From: Plantactinospora endophytica | GTDB taxonomy: Bacteria; Actinomycetota; Actinomycetes; Mycobacteriales; Micromonosporaceae | Assembly (NCBI RefSeq): GCF_016862915.1 | Contig: NZ_BONW01000039.1 | Coordinates: forward strand, 248,001 to 312,000 | DNA: 64,000 bases | Reading direction: 5' to 3' | Shown: positions 1 through 9,238 of the stretch, piece by piece | How positions within the stretch are numbered: position 1 is the stretch's first letter | How the letters are laid out: each line of letters opens with the position of its first letter | The notes under the pieces: generated by a model | What the model was told of the DNA's origin: nothing | The model's input: the letters and a program-made list of their open reading frames with translations, nothing else | The model's database searches: none | Position numbers and translations under genes: made by a program

Positions 1-230
1 TTGGTGACCCCCGGCCCCTGGTGCACCGAGAGCACCCCGACCGACCCCGACGTACGCGCGTAGCCGTCCGCCATGCTCGCCGCGCCGCCCTCGTGCGCGG
101 CGGCCACGAACCGGGCACCCGCCGCGACCAGGCTGTTCGTGACGTGGAAGTTGCCGCTGCCCACCACCCCGAATACGTGCCGCACTCCGAGCGCGGCGAG
201 TACCCGACCGACCACCTCGGCGACCCGCAT
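1..230 (-). CDS. Thiamine-diphosphate-dependent enzyme, N-terminal fragment
   Basis: Cut by the window edge: only the first ~76 residues are present. Read on the minus strand from an ATG at 230, they contain RVLAALGVRHVFGVVGSGN and AAHEGGAASMADGYAR, the N-terminal pyrimidine-binding fold of acetolactate synthase, benzoylformate decarboxylase and related ThDP enzymes. The Glu in the AHEGGAA segment is at the position of the catalytic Glu that activates ThDP. It follows the cyclase gene with a 47-base gap on the same strand, so the two are probably cotranscribed. The substrate cannot be told from this part; 2-keto acid decarboxylation or ligation is the family norm. The domain call is firm, the exact enzyme unknown. 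Confidence 0.8.
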   Translation of the reverse strand, partial: MRVAEVVGRVLAALGVRHVFGVVGSGNFHVTNSLVAAGARFVAAAHEGGAASMADGYARTSGSVGVLSVHQGPGVT

Positions 231-277
231 GCCGTCCCGCCCGTCCCGTCGCCCCTGTCCGCCCCGACTTCCCGCCG

Positions 278-1039
278 CTACCGCTCGACCAGGGCGAGTA
301 CCCGGCACGGGCTGCCCGAGCCGCCGACGATCGGCAGCGGCCCGGCGACCACCACCGCGCCGGTCGGCGGAAGCTGCGCCAGGTTGCGGAGCTGGGTGAG
401 GCCGTACTTGTCGGCGCCGAGCAGGAACGAGTGGCAGGGGAACGGCGGGTCGAACGAGTGCGCGCCGCCCGCGTCGGTGCCGACGGTCTCGACGCCGACC
501 CCCTGGACCGAGGACTCCTCGGCCAGCCACTTGGCGCAGGCGGGCGAGATCCCGGGGGTACGGCCCGCGTTGGCGTACCGCTGCGCGTCGTCCCCGTACG
601 CGTCCCAGCCGGTCCGGTAGAGCAGCCAGCCGCCGGCCGGCAACGGCCCGTGCTCGGCCTCCCAGGCCCGGACGTGTTCGACCTCCAGCAGGAAGTCGGG
701 GTCGGCGGCGGCCTCCGCGGTGTGGTCGAGTACCACCGCCGGGGCGACGAGCCGGCTCGCCGGCACCTGCGAGACGTCGTCGCCGTGCTGACCGCTGACC
801 CAGTGCACCGGCGCGTCGAAGTGCGTACCGGTGTGCTCGCCGGTGGTGAAGTTGTTCCAGTACCACGCCGGGCCGCGCTCGTCGTACCGGCTGATCTCGC
901 TCAGTCCGAACGGGACGGTCTGGCCGAACGGCTCGGGGAGGTTCAGGATCGGCGTCTGCGCCGAGAGCGGGGCGGTGAGGTCCACGACCTCGACCCGGCC
1001 GGTGGCGAGCGCGGCAACAAGATCTTGCAGCACGGTCAT
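278..1039 (-). CDS. Cyclase family protein (kynurenine formamidase-like metal-dependent hydrolase)
   Basis: 253 aa. The segment HTGTHFDAPVHW matches the HxGTHxDxPxH metal-binding signature of the cyclase family (PF04199), which includes bacterial kynurenine formamidase KynB and isatin hydrolase. These cytoplasmic enzymes use Zn or Mn to hydrolyse or cyclise amide and lactam bonds. The length is slightly above KynB (~210 aa). No tryptophan-degradation partner is visible, so the substrate is open; the ThDP enzyme downstream suggests a small catabolic pair acting on a keto acid or aromatic. The ATG at 1039 is preceded by TAGGTT six bases upstream, which suggests a leaderless transcript rather than a ribosome-binding site. 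Confidence 0.85.
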   Translation of the reverse strand: MTVLQDLVAALATGRVEVVDLTAPLSAQTPILNLPEPFGQTVPFGLSEISRYDERGPAWYWNNFTTGEHTGTHFDAPVHWVSGQHGDDVSQVPASRLVAPAVVLDHTAEAAADPDFLLEVEHVRAWEAEHGPLPAGGWLLYRTGWDAYGDDAQRYANAGRTPGISPACAKWLAEESSVQGVGVETVGTDAGGAHSFDPPFPCHSFLLGADKYGLTQLRNLAQLPPTGAVVVAGPLPIVGGSGSPCRVLALVER

Positions 1040-1045
1040 GGCGAG

Positions 1046-1051
1046 AACCTA
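1046..1051 (-). promoter_or_regulatory. -10 hexamer for a leaderless cyclase transcript
   Basis: On the minus strand TAGGTT fits TAnnnT and lies exactly six bases before the ATG at 1039. In actinobacteria this arrangement places the transcription start on or next to the start codon. No Shine-Dalgarno sequence is visible. No convincing -35 box was identified. Confidence 0.5.
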
Positions 1052-1286
1052 CCGGAGTTTGCGGTGAACCGGACCCGCGCGATCGGTCAGGAGATCGCCC
1101 CCGCCCGGCGGTCCACCGGGCAGGGCCGCGCGGAGTTGTTACCGGGACGCCGTACGGCCGCCCGGGGGAGTCGCGGACGGACCGGCGACCACCCCCGGAC
1201 GGGCCGTCACCGGTCGGTGGCCTCCGCCGTGCCGACCCGGACCCGTGCCTCGTCGACCCGGATCTGCGTCCTGGCGTCCCGGCCGG

Positions 1287-1802
1287 TCATTGCCACGACG
1301 ACGAGTAGACCCGCGGTACGCCGCAGTAGCCGATCGGCCGGCTCGACACCGCCGAGGCCCGGCAGACCTGCACGACCAGGGTGTCGACGCCGGTCGACGG
1401 CTGGCGGGGGCCGAGCCGGAAGGTGAACTTGACGATGTCGTTGTCCACCTTCTCCGCTGCCTGGGCGATCAGTGTGCCCCGGCCGTAGGCGTAGAAGGTG
1501 ACGATGCTGTGCAGCCCGTCGTCGACACAGATCGGGCCGGGGTCGCGCTCGTACGGTCGGTCGGCGAGGGTGCCGGTGACGTCGACCGAGCCGAGCCCGG
1601 GGGGTGCGGTGACCGGCAACCAGTCGAGGGTGCCTTCGGTGGCGCCGTACCGGCAGGTGTCGCCGCTGTCGGCGGCGAACGGTTGCGGGGCGAGGCGGGT
1701 GTCGCCGCCGGTCCCGGCCAGTGCGGGGGCGGAGAGGACGGTGCCGACCGCGAGCAGGGCGGTGGCGAGGACGACGGCCGAGCGGCGGATCGATCGGGGC
1801 AT
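1287..1802 (-). CDS. Small secreted protein of unknown function
   Basis: 171 aa if the ATG at 1802 is used. That start is preceded by AGGAG at good spacing and yields a clean signal peptide: basic MPRSIRR, a hydrophobic core VVLATALLAVGTVL, and an AxA-type cleavage near residue 27. An upstream ATG at 1892 would add 30 Arg/Pro-rich residues and hide the signal. The mature part is ~145 aa with four cysteines (two possible disulfides), Gly/Pro/Asp-rich, with no motif I recognise. It is probably exported to the cell wall or medium. It lies between unrelated genes; its 5' side faces the divergent MFS gene. Confidence 0.6.
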   Translation of the reverse strand: MPRSIRRSAVVLATALLAVGTVLSAPALAGTGGDTRLAPQPFAADSGDTCRYGATEGTLDWLPVTAPPGLGSVDVTGTLADRPYERDPGPICVDDGLHSIVTFYAYGRGTLIAQAAEKVDNDIVKFTFRLGPRQPSTGVDTLVVQVCRASAVSSRPIGYCGVPRVYSSSWQ

Positions 1803-2037
1803 GGCTGTCACTCCTGATCGGACGGACGGTGCTGGACGGTTGCGGTGGCGGTGGCCGGGCGGCGGGTCACGGTGCCGGGGTGAGCGGTCCACGGACCGGG
1901 CGGGTGGGCGCCAGGCGCGCGGACTCCGGCCGGACGTGCTCCCGCCCGGTCAGCCATCCGAAACACATTGTCACACGTCTATTTAATAACTTCGGCTGCC
2001 GCTCGGAACCCCAGTTGCCGGACGGAGTGCCGCGAGG

Positions 2038-2068
2038 TTGACCTCAACCAAGGTCGAGATCCGATCCT
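2038..2068 (+). promoter_or_regulatory. MerR-type promoter and operator for the MFS gene
   Basis: A -35 element TTGACC at 2038-2043 and a -10-like GATCCT at 2063-2068 are separated by 19 bases. This lengthened spacer is characteristic of promoters activated by MerR-family regulators. The spacer carries a near-perfect dyad, ACCTCAACC / GGTCGAGAT (7 of 9 positions). The -10 ends six bases before the ATG at 2075, so the transcript would be leaderless. No merR gene lies nearby, so the regulator is elsewhere in the genome. Confidence 0.55.
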
Positions 2069-2074
2069 GGTCAC

Positions 2075-3424
2075 ATGACCGCCACTCCGGAGCACACCGG
2101 AACCCCGCAGCACCGCCCCGGTCCGGGCCGCGCCACCACTCCAGGCCGCGCCGACCGACCGTCCGGCGACGGTACGCCGAAAGGCCCGCTCTGGGTACTC
2201 CTGCTCGCCTCCACCCTGACCGTGCTGGCCGGGGCGGTACTGGCGCCCGTGGTCGAACTGCTCCGGTCGGACCTGGGGATCAGCACGGGCGCGGCCGGAC
2301 TGGTGCTGACCGCGCACGGGCTGTCGCTGGCCCTCGTCGGTCCCCTGGTCGGCCGGGCGATCGACCGCTGGGGCGTACCCGGACCGCTCGCCGCCGGACT
2401 CGTCCTGTACGGCCTGGCCGGTGGCGCCGGCCTGCTGATCGACGACTACGTCCCACTGCTCGCCAGCCGACTGGTGTTCGGGATCGGCGCCGCCGCCGTC
2501 TTCGCCGGCACCACCCTCGGACTGCTCGACCTGGCCGAGGGGCCGGCCCGGGACCGGATGATGGGCTGGCGCACCACCGCGATCAGCCTCGGCGGGGTGC
2601 TCTGGCCGCTGCTCGGCGGTGCCCTGGGGGCGATCTCCTGGCAGGCGCCGTTCGCCGTCTACCTGCTCGGCGTTCCGCTCGGCCTGGTCACCCTCCGAGT
2701 ACTGTCCACATCGGAGCACGACCGGCGCCGACGGACCACCGGCCCGACCCGACCGGCTTCCCTCCCGCGCCCGGTGAACCCGCCTACCGCCCGGAAAGCG
2801 TCGGCCCCCTCCGTCCCCGGCCACGGTACGCCGGTCCGCCCCGAACCACCGTCGCTCTGGCGCTCCGGACTGCTCGGCAGCTACGGGCTCCAGGCGATGG
2901 CCACCGCGCTGCTCTACGGGGTACTGGTGTTCCTACCGCCGCGCCTGGCCGAGGTCGGCGTCCGGGACAGCTTCCGGGTCGCGCTCTTCGGCGCGCTGCT
3001 CTCCCTGGTGATGAGCCTGACCGGGCTCCGCTTCGCCTGGTTCCGCGCCCGGTTCGGCGGGTCGGGTCTGCTGCGCCTCGCCTTCGGCGCCTGGACGGTG
3101 GCGCTGCTGGTCTTCGCGCTCGGCACGTCGCCGATCGTGCTGCTGGTCGCCCCGGTCGTCTTCGGATTCGGCATGGGACTGACCCTGCCGGTCCTGACGG
3201 TGCTGGTCGCCGAACAGGCCCCGCCCGGTCGGCGCGGGCAGGCGACCGCACTGCTCGGCACCGCCACCTTCGCCAGCCAGTTCGCCTCGCCGCTGCTGTT
3301 CGGCCCGGTCGAGGCCGCCACCTCGGCGAGCGGGGTCTTCCTGGTCGCCTCCGCCCTCGCCGCGCTGAGCCTGCTGGCGGTGATCGCCGCCGGGCCACGC
3401 CTCGGTGCCCGCCGTCCTCGGTAG
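2075..3424 (+). CDS. MFS transporter, drug-efflux type
   Basis: 449 aa with a ~45-residue Pro/Thr-rich cytoplasmic N-terminus followed by ~12 hydrophobic helices. The inter-helix 2-3 loop contains GPLVGRAIDRWG, the MFS motif A (GxxxDRxGxR variant), and GxGxxAxxxG-type packing follows in the SRLVFGIGAAAVFAG helix. A charged, proline-rich loop of ~65 residues splits the two six-helix halves. It is an inner-membrane proton antiporter family; the substrate is unknown. A MerR-type promoter suggests induction by a toxic compound, which fits an efflux pump. It converges on the membrane-protein gene ending at 3457. Confidence 0.85.
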   Translation: MTATPEHTGTPQHRPGPGRATTPGRADRPSGDGTPKGPLWVLLLASTLTVLAGAVLAPVVELLRSDLGISTGAAGLVLTAHGLSLALVGPLVGRAIDRWGVPGPLAAGLVLYGLAGGAGLLIDDYVPLLASRLVFGIGAAAVFAGTTLGLLDLAEGPARDRMMGWRTTAISLGGVLWPLLGGALGAISWQAPFAVYLLGVPLGLVTLRVLSTSEHDRRRRTTGPTRPASLPRPVNPPTARKASAPSVPGHGTPVRPEPPSLWRSGLLGSYGLQAMATALLYGVLVFLPPRLAEVGVRDSFRVALFGALLSLVMSLTGLRFAWFRARFGGSGLLRLAFGAWTVALLVFALGTSPIVLLVAPVVFGFGMGLTLPVLTVLVAEQAPPGRRGQATALLGTATFASQFASPLLFGPVEAATSASGVFLVASALAALSLLAVIAAGPRLGARRPR

Positions 3425-3456
3425 CCCGGACGACGGCAGGTCGGCGTACCCGGCTC

Positions 3457-4044
3457 CTACCCCTGAATGGCGGGAATGACCAACTCCAGTGCACACCACC
3501 ACATCGCGGCGACCGTCACCACGATGAAGGCGACGATGTAGGTCTCGTACCACCGGTAGAAGTTGCCCAGCGTCGGTGGCGCCCGGAAGTCCGGGTGCAG
3601 GACGTCCGACAACAGTTGGCACTCTTCGTTGCGGTAGTCGAGCCAGGTCAGTACGCCGACGATCACCACCAGGACGGTGAAGGCGGCGACGACGGTCACC
3701 AGCCACAGCAGAGCGATGATGCCGGCCCGAGCGGTCGCCGGCGGCACACCCCAGTCCCGGTGGCCGACGAAGATCGCCAACGCCGCGCCGACCAGTGTGG
3801 TGGCGAGCGCCTGGTAGATCCCGAGAAAACGGTGCACGTTCTCGTTGGCGGCCTGGATCTGTTGCAGGATGTACCGGTACCGCTCCAGGTGGAACTCGAG
3901 CTGGACGGCGTCGTCCTGCGGCTCCCGGCCCTGGTACGCCTCCCGGGACCAGCGCTCGCCGGTCTGCCGGGCGCGACGTCGGAGGCCCCCGCCCCGCGAA
4001 TTCGGCAGCCGTCCCAAGTTGACCGACCGAGCTGACCGGTTCAT
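3457..4044 (-). CDS. Three-helix membrane protein coupled to the HD-HSP90 ATPase
   Basis: 195 aa from the ATG at 4044, which overlaps the stop of the upstream gene as ATGA, so translation is coupled. The first ~50 residues are basic (GGGLRRRARQ). A helical segment follows (residues ~50-75, LEFHLERYRYILQQIQAANE), then three hydrophobic segments: FLGIYQALATTLVGAALAIF, IIALLWLVTVVAAFTVLVVI, and a C-terminal YIVAFIVVTVAAMWWCALEL. The layout, a cytoplasmic helical stalk and a small membrane bundle, resembles small effector membrane proteins of bacterial conflict systems such as SLATT-type proteins, but I see no diagnostic motif. A role as membrane effector or anchor for the ATPase is inference from the coupling. 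Confidence 0.6.
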   Translation of the reverse strand: MNRSARSVNLGRLPNSRGGGLRRRARQTGERWSREAYQGREPQDDAVQLEFHLERYRYILQQIQAANENVHRFLGIYQALATTLVGAALAIFVGHRDWGVPPATARAGIIALLWLVTVVAAFTVLVVIVGVLTWLDYRNEECQLLSDVLHPDFRAPPTLGNFYRWYETYIVAFIVVTVAAMWWCALELVIPAIQG

Positions 4045-6800
4045 CCGCCGACCGCCGCTGTCACCTGCGCGGACCCGCGATCTGGACGCTGTAGCCGGAC
4101 CATCTCGATGCGCTCGGCACCGCCCCCGACCAGCGGTACGGGGCACCGGTCGTCGCCGTCCTCGTCCAGGTGCATCGGTTCCATCAGATCGAGCAGCTCA
4201 CCGAGATCGACGTTCCACATCTCCGCGATGGTGCGGACCACGATGCCGACTGAACCGAAATTGCCACTGTCCGACCACCAACCGCGAGCGTTCCACTTTG
4301 TGCCCTGCGGATCTGGGTCGGGGAAACGTTCGTCCTTCGGGCGCGGCAGAATCTCTTCCGGATACAGCCACTCCGAGTAGAGACTGACGACCAGGCAGTC
4401 CTGGGGGATCAGCAGTTCGCCACCGCCGTAGGAGACGAACCACGGGGTGTCGTCCGGCCGGTAGTGCACGTAGAACCCACCGCCAACCAGGAGGACACAG
4501 TCGCGGCCGGTCAGCCAGCCGCGCAGGCCCGCCTCGTCGAGCGCCGTGCCGTTCGACAGCGCACAGGGCAGTCGTGGCGCCACCGCCCCCAGCGCCCTGG
4601 CCAGGTTTCCGATCACCTGCCGCTGTGTCGATCCCATCCGTGAACTGCGGCTCACTCGTTCGGCCTGTGACTCGGCCCACCCGGTGAGCTGCTCGGGGTT
4701 GGCGTTCGGAAACGACCGCAGCCGGTCCGCGGTGAGAGGACTGCCGACGAAGACGCCCATCGTCTCCCGGAGAGTGTCGGACTGAAGGCCACCCACGTAG
4801 ATGTGCGACTCGCAGCCCACCCACCATCCCGCTCCTCCGGTCCCCTCCCACATCGAGGTCATCATCGCCCTGCCAATCACCTCCCCCCGCTCGTCACGGA
4901 TCTTCTCGGCCCGTTCGACGAACCGCTGACGGTAGACCTCAAGGCTGAGCCGGTGTCCGTAGCTGTCGTCGGGGCGTTGGTAGACGCGTTCGAACAGTTC
5001 CGAGTCCGAGATCGTCACCCAGTCGTCCGCGTTGACCAAGCGGACCGGCACCGGGTCGTCGGGACCCTGCACGTCGATGTGTACCCGGGCCAGCGCGCAC
5101 ATCGGCAACACCATCGCGTGCAGGCACTCGGTGTAGGTGAGTCGTTGGCTCGTGGTGCGGAACAGACCGTCGGCGGAGCGTGGGTCCGCTCGCAGACGGG
5201 CTCGTACCACGGTTCCGGGCTGGCGGAGCCATTCGGTGCGTTCGGCCGCCCGCAGCAGTGGTCGGACCGACACACCGTTGGCGAACTCCAGCACGTGGGT
5301 GTCGCGTGCGGCCTCCTCCAGCGCCAGACTACGGACGCTCACCTGGTCGGCGATCATAAAAGTGGAGAAGAAGCCGATACCGAAGCGACCGGTCGGCTGG
5401 AATCCGCTCAGTTCCGGATACTCGGTCAGCGAGTCGGCGGACCGCCACCGGGAGAATCCGAAGTCGGTCAGCGCCGATACCATGGTGTCCGGCAGCATCC
5501 CGATGCCTTGGTCGGCAACCGTCAGCCACCAGGAGCCGCCCTCCTCGGCGAGGATGACGGTGACGGTGCCGGGCGGTGTGCCTTCCCGGGCGGATCGAGC
5601 CAGCGTCGCATCGGAGGCGTTGGCGACCAACTCCCGCAGGGCCACGTCCGGCCGCTTTCCGTACAGCTTCTCGCCGCCGAGATTGCCCACGACCTTGTCG
5701 ACGTCGGTGACCCTGATCCGTGCGTCGATGGGGCGCCACCGATCGGTCTGCAGGTATCCGGCGAGGCGGTCGGGCGCGTCGGCACCAGCGACCGAACGGG
5801 CACGGAAGCGGTGGCGCTTGAGGTCGGCGCAGAGCGCGTCGACCCGGCGCAACTCGCCGTCGATCATCTGGATCGTCTCGTAGGCCAGCCACCAGGCGGG
5901 TGCCTCGGCACCGGCGAACCGTCGGGTCGAGGTGTACACGAGCCGGTCGTCGTCCAGTTGCGGACGGGTCAAACGTTCCTGGAAGACCCAGTGGTCCTCG
6001 GCCACCCCGCTGGGCCGCCGGAACGCGTGCACGTAGCTCGGCGCCCTACGGCTGTCGATGTGTGCGGCGTCGGCCAGACGCAGGATGCAGGCGATCTTCA
6101 GCCGGTCCACGGTCCACGCCGGTGGATGGTCGGGACGGGAGCCCTGCACCCGGTCCAGTTCGTGCAGTCGCCCGACGTCCCACCAGTGACTCTCGGCGAT
6201 TTCGCCGATCATACTGCCGTAGTCGAGTCGGAGACTGAGATCGGGCAGGAGGTAGTTGTCACTGCCGTCCGAGCCGATGAAGGGCGTTCTCAGTAGCTGC
6301 GGGGCTCGTTCGGCATGCCGCCGCCGCAGCAGTTCGACGAGCGCCTGCTTCTGGGCGACCGCAGCCACCTCCGCCGAATCCGCGGCCGGTTCCAGGTGCT
6401 GCAACCGCTCGGTCTCGATGGCAAGGAGACCGGGGTAGGCGGGATCGGCGATCACCTGTTCCACGCCGCCGGGATAGGCGCACAGCCCCATTCCGAGGTC
6501 GTGCATCAGGAAGGCGCCGCCGAGCACAAACGCCTCGGCGGGATTGAGCGGATAGTCGTCGCCACAGACTATCGACGCGGTGTCCCACAGGGCGTCGATG
6601 TGCGCGATGGAGTGGTCGGTGAACATCGGCATCGACAGCACGATCTCGTTGGCAAGCGGAGCCACCTGCGCTCGGAACTGTTGGTACGCGGCCCGCAGGG
6701 CCGCCCGCTGTGTCGCCCAGCAGTCCCCGGGGATCTCACCGAGCGTTCGACGCCACAACGGCGACTGCTCGTAGGACACCTGATCCGAGGCGTTGGTCAT
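4041..6800 (-). CDS. HD-domain / HSP90-type ATPase fusion protein
   Basis: 919 aa from the ATG at 6800, preceded by a GGGGAG site; an ATG eight codons upstream lacks one. Residues ~55-255 look like an HD phosphohydrolase: HSIAHID at 63-69, the HD doublet in LMHDLGMG at 100-101, RHAERAP near 161 and LADAAHID near 242-249. Residues ~360-490 are an HSP90-like GHKL ATPase: N-box LRELVANASDA (~387-397), ADQGIGM (~428-434), and GRFGIGFFSTFMIAD (~470-484), each close to HtpG. The remaining ~430 residues contain no HSP90 dimerisation domain I recognise. HSP90-like ATPases close on ATP and act as sensors or switches; HD domains cleave phosphate esters or nucleotides. It is coupled by ATGA to a small membrane protein. 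Its sequence is visibly less GC-rich than its neighbours, which suggests acquisition. Confidence 0.8.
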   Translation of the reverse strand: MTNASDQVSYEQSPLWRRTLGEIPGDCWATQRAALRAAYQQFRAQVAPLANEIVLSMPMFTDHSIAHIDALWDTASIVCGDDYPLNPAEAFVLGGAFLMHDLGMGLCAYPGGVEQVIADPAYPGLLAIETERLQHLEPAADSAEVAAVAQKQALVELLRRRHAERAPQLLRTPFIGSDGSDNYLLPDLSLRLDYGSMIGEIAESHWWDVGRLHELDRVQGSRPDHPPAWTVDRLKIACILRLADAAHIDSRRAPSYVHAFRRPSGVAEDHWVFQERLTRPQLDDDRLVYTSTRRFAGAEAPAWWLAYETIQMIDGELRRVDALCADLKRHRFRARSVAGADAPDRLAGYLQTDRWRPIDARIRVTDVDKVVGNLGGEKLYGKRPDVALRELVANASDATLARSAREGTPPGTVTVILAEEGGSWWLTVADQGIGMLPDTMVSALTDFGFSRWRSADSLTEYPELSGFQPTGRFGIGFFSTFMIADQVSVRSLALEEAARDTHVLEFANGVSVRPLLRAAERTEWLRQPGTVVRARLRADPRSADGLFRTTSQRLTYTECLHAMVLPMCALARVHIDVQGPDDPVPVRLVNADDWVTISDSELFERVYQRPDDSYGHRLSLEVYRQRFVERAEKIRDERGEVIGRAMMTSMWEGTGGAGWWVGCESHIYVGGLQSDTLRETMGVFVGSPLTADRLRSFPNANPEQLTGWAESQAERVSRSSRMGSTQRQVIGNLARALGAVAPRLPCALSNGTALDEAGLRGWLTGRDCVLLVGGGFYVHYRPDDTPWFVSYGGGELLIPQDCLVVSLYSEWLYPEEILPRPKDERFPDPDPQGTKWNARGWWSDSGNFGSVGIVVRTIAEMWNVDLGELLDLMEPMHLDEDGDDRCPVPLVGGGAERIEMVRLQRPDRGSAQVTAAVGG

Positions 6801-7077
6801 GAGGAAGTCTCCCCTGAACACCATGTGCGCTGACGGCTGCGGCCGATTCTCGAACGGCGCGTACCGAGGACAAGGGCAACCGGTTCGGCCTGCACCGGCT
6901 ACCGATCCGGCACCACCGACAGAACGATGCCTTTCCCGGGTTCCTCCTTCTGGCGCCACTGCCGTCGGGTGGCCAAGGCGTTCCGCAGGCCCGACCCGAG
7001 ACACCGGGCAGTCGGCGCGCTTGGACCACGGATCGTACTGACGGACATGATCTGGATCACGTTCGAGTCGGAAATCG
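6801..7077. other. Intergenic region upstream of the HD-HSP90 gene
   Basis: Non-coding as far as I can see. It must hold the promoter of the HD-HSP90 pair and the 3' end of the glgE-glgB transcript. No strong hairpin terminator or consensus promoter is evident. The glgB-side edge is a duplicated segment, listed separately. Confidence 0.4.
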
Positions 7078-7138
7078 GACGCCTCGCCCGCGCCGAGCCG
7101 GGTGTGACCGACTGACGCCTCGCCCGCGCTCAGCCGGG
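7078..7138. repeat. Duplicated 25-bp segment across the glgB stop codon
   Basis: Two copies of a 25-base unit beginning GACGCCTCGCCCGCGC lie at 7078-7102 and 7114-7138, period 36, differing at two positions. The second copy contains the glgB stop codon (complement of 7130-7132), so the end of the gene has been duplicated downstream. Confidence 0.8.
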
Positions 7139-9238
7139 GCGGAGCCAGAGTACGCCGAGCGGCGGCACCCGCAGCGCCACCGAGGCCGGCAACCCGTGCC
7201 ACGGCTGGTCCTCGGCGGTGACCGCGCCGAGGTTGCCGACCCCCGACCCGCCGTAGCAGTCCGCGTCGGTGTTCAGGATCTCGGACCAGCGGCCGGCCAG
7301 CGGCAGCCCGATCCGGTAGCCCTCGTGCGGCAGCGCGGCGAAGTTCGCCACGCAGGCCAGCGGGGACCCGTCGGCGGCGATCCGGAGAAAGGCGACGGTG
7401 TTGTTCGCCGAGTCGTCCGAGACGATCCACCGGAAGCCGGCCGGTACGGTGTCCTGGGACCAGAGCGCCGGATGCTCCCGGTAGCCACGGTTGAGGTCGC
7501 GGAGCAGCCGCTGCACGCCGGCCCGGCCGGGGTCGTCCAGCAGGTGCCAGTCCAGCCCCCGGGTCTCGCTCCACTCCCGGTCGTCGCCGAGTTCACAGCC
7601 CATGAAGAGCAGTTGCTTGCCCGGATGCGCCCACATGTACGCCAGCAGTGCCCGTACGCCGGCCAGTTTGCGCCACTGGTCGCCGGGCATCCTGCCGAGC
7701 AGCGAGCCCTTGCCGTGCACCACCTCGTCGTGGCTGATCGGCAGCACGTAGTTCTCGCTCCAGGCGTACACCAGGGAGAAGGTCAGCTCGTTGTGGTGGT
7801 GCTGCCGGTAGATCGGGTCCTTGCCGAGGTAGTTCAGGGTGTCGTGCATCCAGCCCATGTTCCACTTGAAGCCGAAGCCCAGCCCGCCGGAGTCGGTCGA
7901 CCGGGTCACCCCCGGCCAGGCGGTGGACTCCTCGGCCACCATCAGCACACCCGGATGCTTCCGGTAGACGGTCGCGTCGACCTCCTGGAGCAGGGCGATC
8001 GCCTCCAGGTTCTCCCGACCGCCGTGCTCGTTCGGCAGCCACTCGCCGTCGTTGCGGGAGTAGTCGAGATAGAGCATCGAGGCGACCGCGTCCACCCGCA
8101 GACCGTCCACATGGAACTCTTCGCACCAGTAGAGGGCGTTCGCCACCAGGAAGTTGCGGACCTCGGGACGACCGTAGTCGAAGACGTACGTGCCCCAGTC
8201 CGGGTGCTCGCCCCGGCGCGGGTCGGGATGCTCGTAGAGCGGCGTGCCGTCGAACCGGGCCAGCGCCCAGTCGTCCCGGGGGAAGTGTGCCGGCACCCAG
8301 TCCAGCAGCACCCCGATCCCGGCGGCGTGCAGCCGGTCGACCAGGTGGCGGAAGTCGTCCGGGTCGCCGAACCGGGACGTCGGGGCGTAGTAGCCGGTCA
8401 CCTGGTAGCCCCAGGAACCGCCGAACGGGTGCTCCATCACCGGCATGAACTCCACGTGTGTGAAACCCATGTCGAGGACGTACCCGGTGAGCTGCTCGGC
8501 CAGCTCCCGGTAGGACAGGCCCGGCCGCCACGAGCCGAGGTGCACCTCGTACACGCTGATCGGCTCCTGGTGCGGCTGCCGGCGGGCCCGCCGGGCCAGC
8601 CAGTCGGCGTCCGACCACTCGTAGCCGGACCCGTCCACCACCGAGGCGGTGGCGGGCGGCACCTCGGTACGCCGGGCCAGCGGATCCGCCTTGTCCCGCC
8701 ACTGCCCGTCCCGGGACAGGATCCGGAACTTGTACCGCTGCCCGACCGCCGCCTCCGGGACGAAGATCTCCCACACTCCGCTGCGCCCGAGCGAGCGCAT
8801 CGGCCAGCCCTCGTGCGCGCCCCAGCCGGTGAAGTCGCCGACCACCCGCACACCCCGGGCGTTCGGCGCCCAGACCGCGAACGCCACCCCGCCACCGTCG
8901 GCGGGCCGGGCGCCGAGCGCCGTCCAGAGCCGCTCGTGCCGGCCCTCGGCGATCAGGTGCAGGTCGAGTTCGCCGACGGTCGGCGGATACCGGTACGGGT
9001 CGTCGCGCGGCTCGCCGCCGTCCACCACCACCCGGTAGTCCAGCACCGTGCCGGGCACCGCCGCCGCGAAGACCCCCTCGTCGTGCACCCGTTGCATGGG
9101 CTGGCGTTCCCCGCCGACCAGCAGCTCCACCGTGCCGGCGCCCCGGCGCAGCGTACGGATCACCGTCCGCTCGCCGTCCGGATGCGCGCCGAGCAGCGCG
9201 TGCGGGTCGTGTGCCGTACCGGTGATCAGCTCGTCCAT
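7130..9238 (-). CDS. glgB: 1,4-alpha-glucan branching enzyme
   Basis: 702 aa. It cuts alpha-1,4 glucan chains and rejoins them as alpha-1,6 branches. An N-terminal CBM48/E-set region ([18 protein letters not shown], residues ~120-140) precedes a GH13 barrel. The barrel has [20 protein letters not shown], the nucleophile Asp in [17 protein letters not shown], the acid/base Glu in VLMVAEEST and the ISHDEV transition-state Asp. The length is typical of GlgB. The ATG at 9238 overlaps the end of glgE by 13 bases, so the two are translated from one message. In actinobacteria GlgE makes linear maltose polymers that GlgB branches, so the order fits the pathway. Confidence is high. Confidence 0.97.
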   Translation of the reverse strand: MDELITGTAHDPHALLGAHPDGERTVIRTLRRGAGTVELLVGGERQPMQRVHDEGVFAAAVPGTVLDYRVVVDGGEPRDDPYRYPPTVGELDLHLIAEGRHERLWTALGARPADGGGVAFAVWAPNARGVRVVGDFTGWGAHEGWPMRSLGRSGVWEIFVPEAAVGQRYKFRILSRDGQWRDKADPLARRTEVPPATASVVDGSGYEWSDADWLARRARRQPHQEPISVYEVHLGSWRPGLSYRELAEQLTGYVLDMGFTHVEFMPVMEHPFGGSWGYQVTGYYAPTSRFGDPDDFRHLVDRLHAAGIGVLLDWVPAHFPRDDWALARFDGTPLYEHPDPRRGEHPDWGTYVFDYGRPEVRNFLVANALYWCEEFHVDGLRVDAVASMLYLDYSRNDGEWLPNEHGGRENLEAIALLQEVDATVYRKHPGVLMVAEESTAWPGVTRSTDSGGLGFGFKWNMGWMHDTLNYLGKDPIYRQHHHNELTFSLVYAWSENYVLPISHDEVVHGKGSLLGRMPGDQWRKLAGVRALLAYMWAHPGKQLLFMGCELGDDREWSETRGLDWHLLDDPGRAGVQRLLRDLNRGYREHPALWSQDTVPAGFRWIVSDDSANNTVAFLRIAADGSPLACVANFAALPHEGYRIGLPLAGRWSEILNTDADCYGGSGVGNLGAVTAEDQPWHGLPASVALRVPPLGVLWLRPG

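Noticed and set aside
2038-4035. A 665-aa plus-strand frame over the MFS gene and membrane-protein gene
   Set aside because: It is Arg/Pro-rich nonsense in another frame of the MFS gene and antisense to the gene at 3457.
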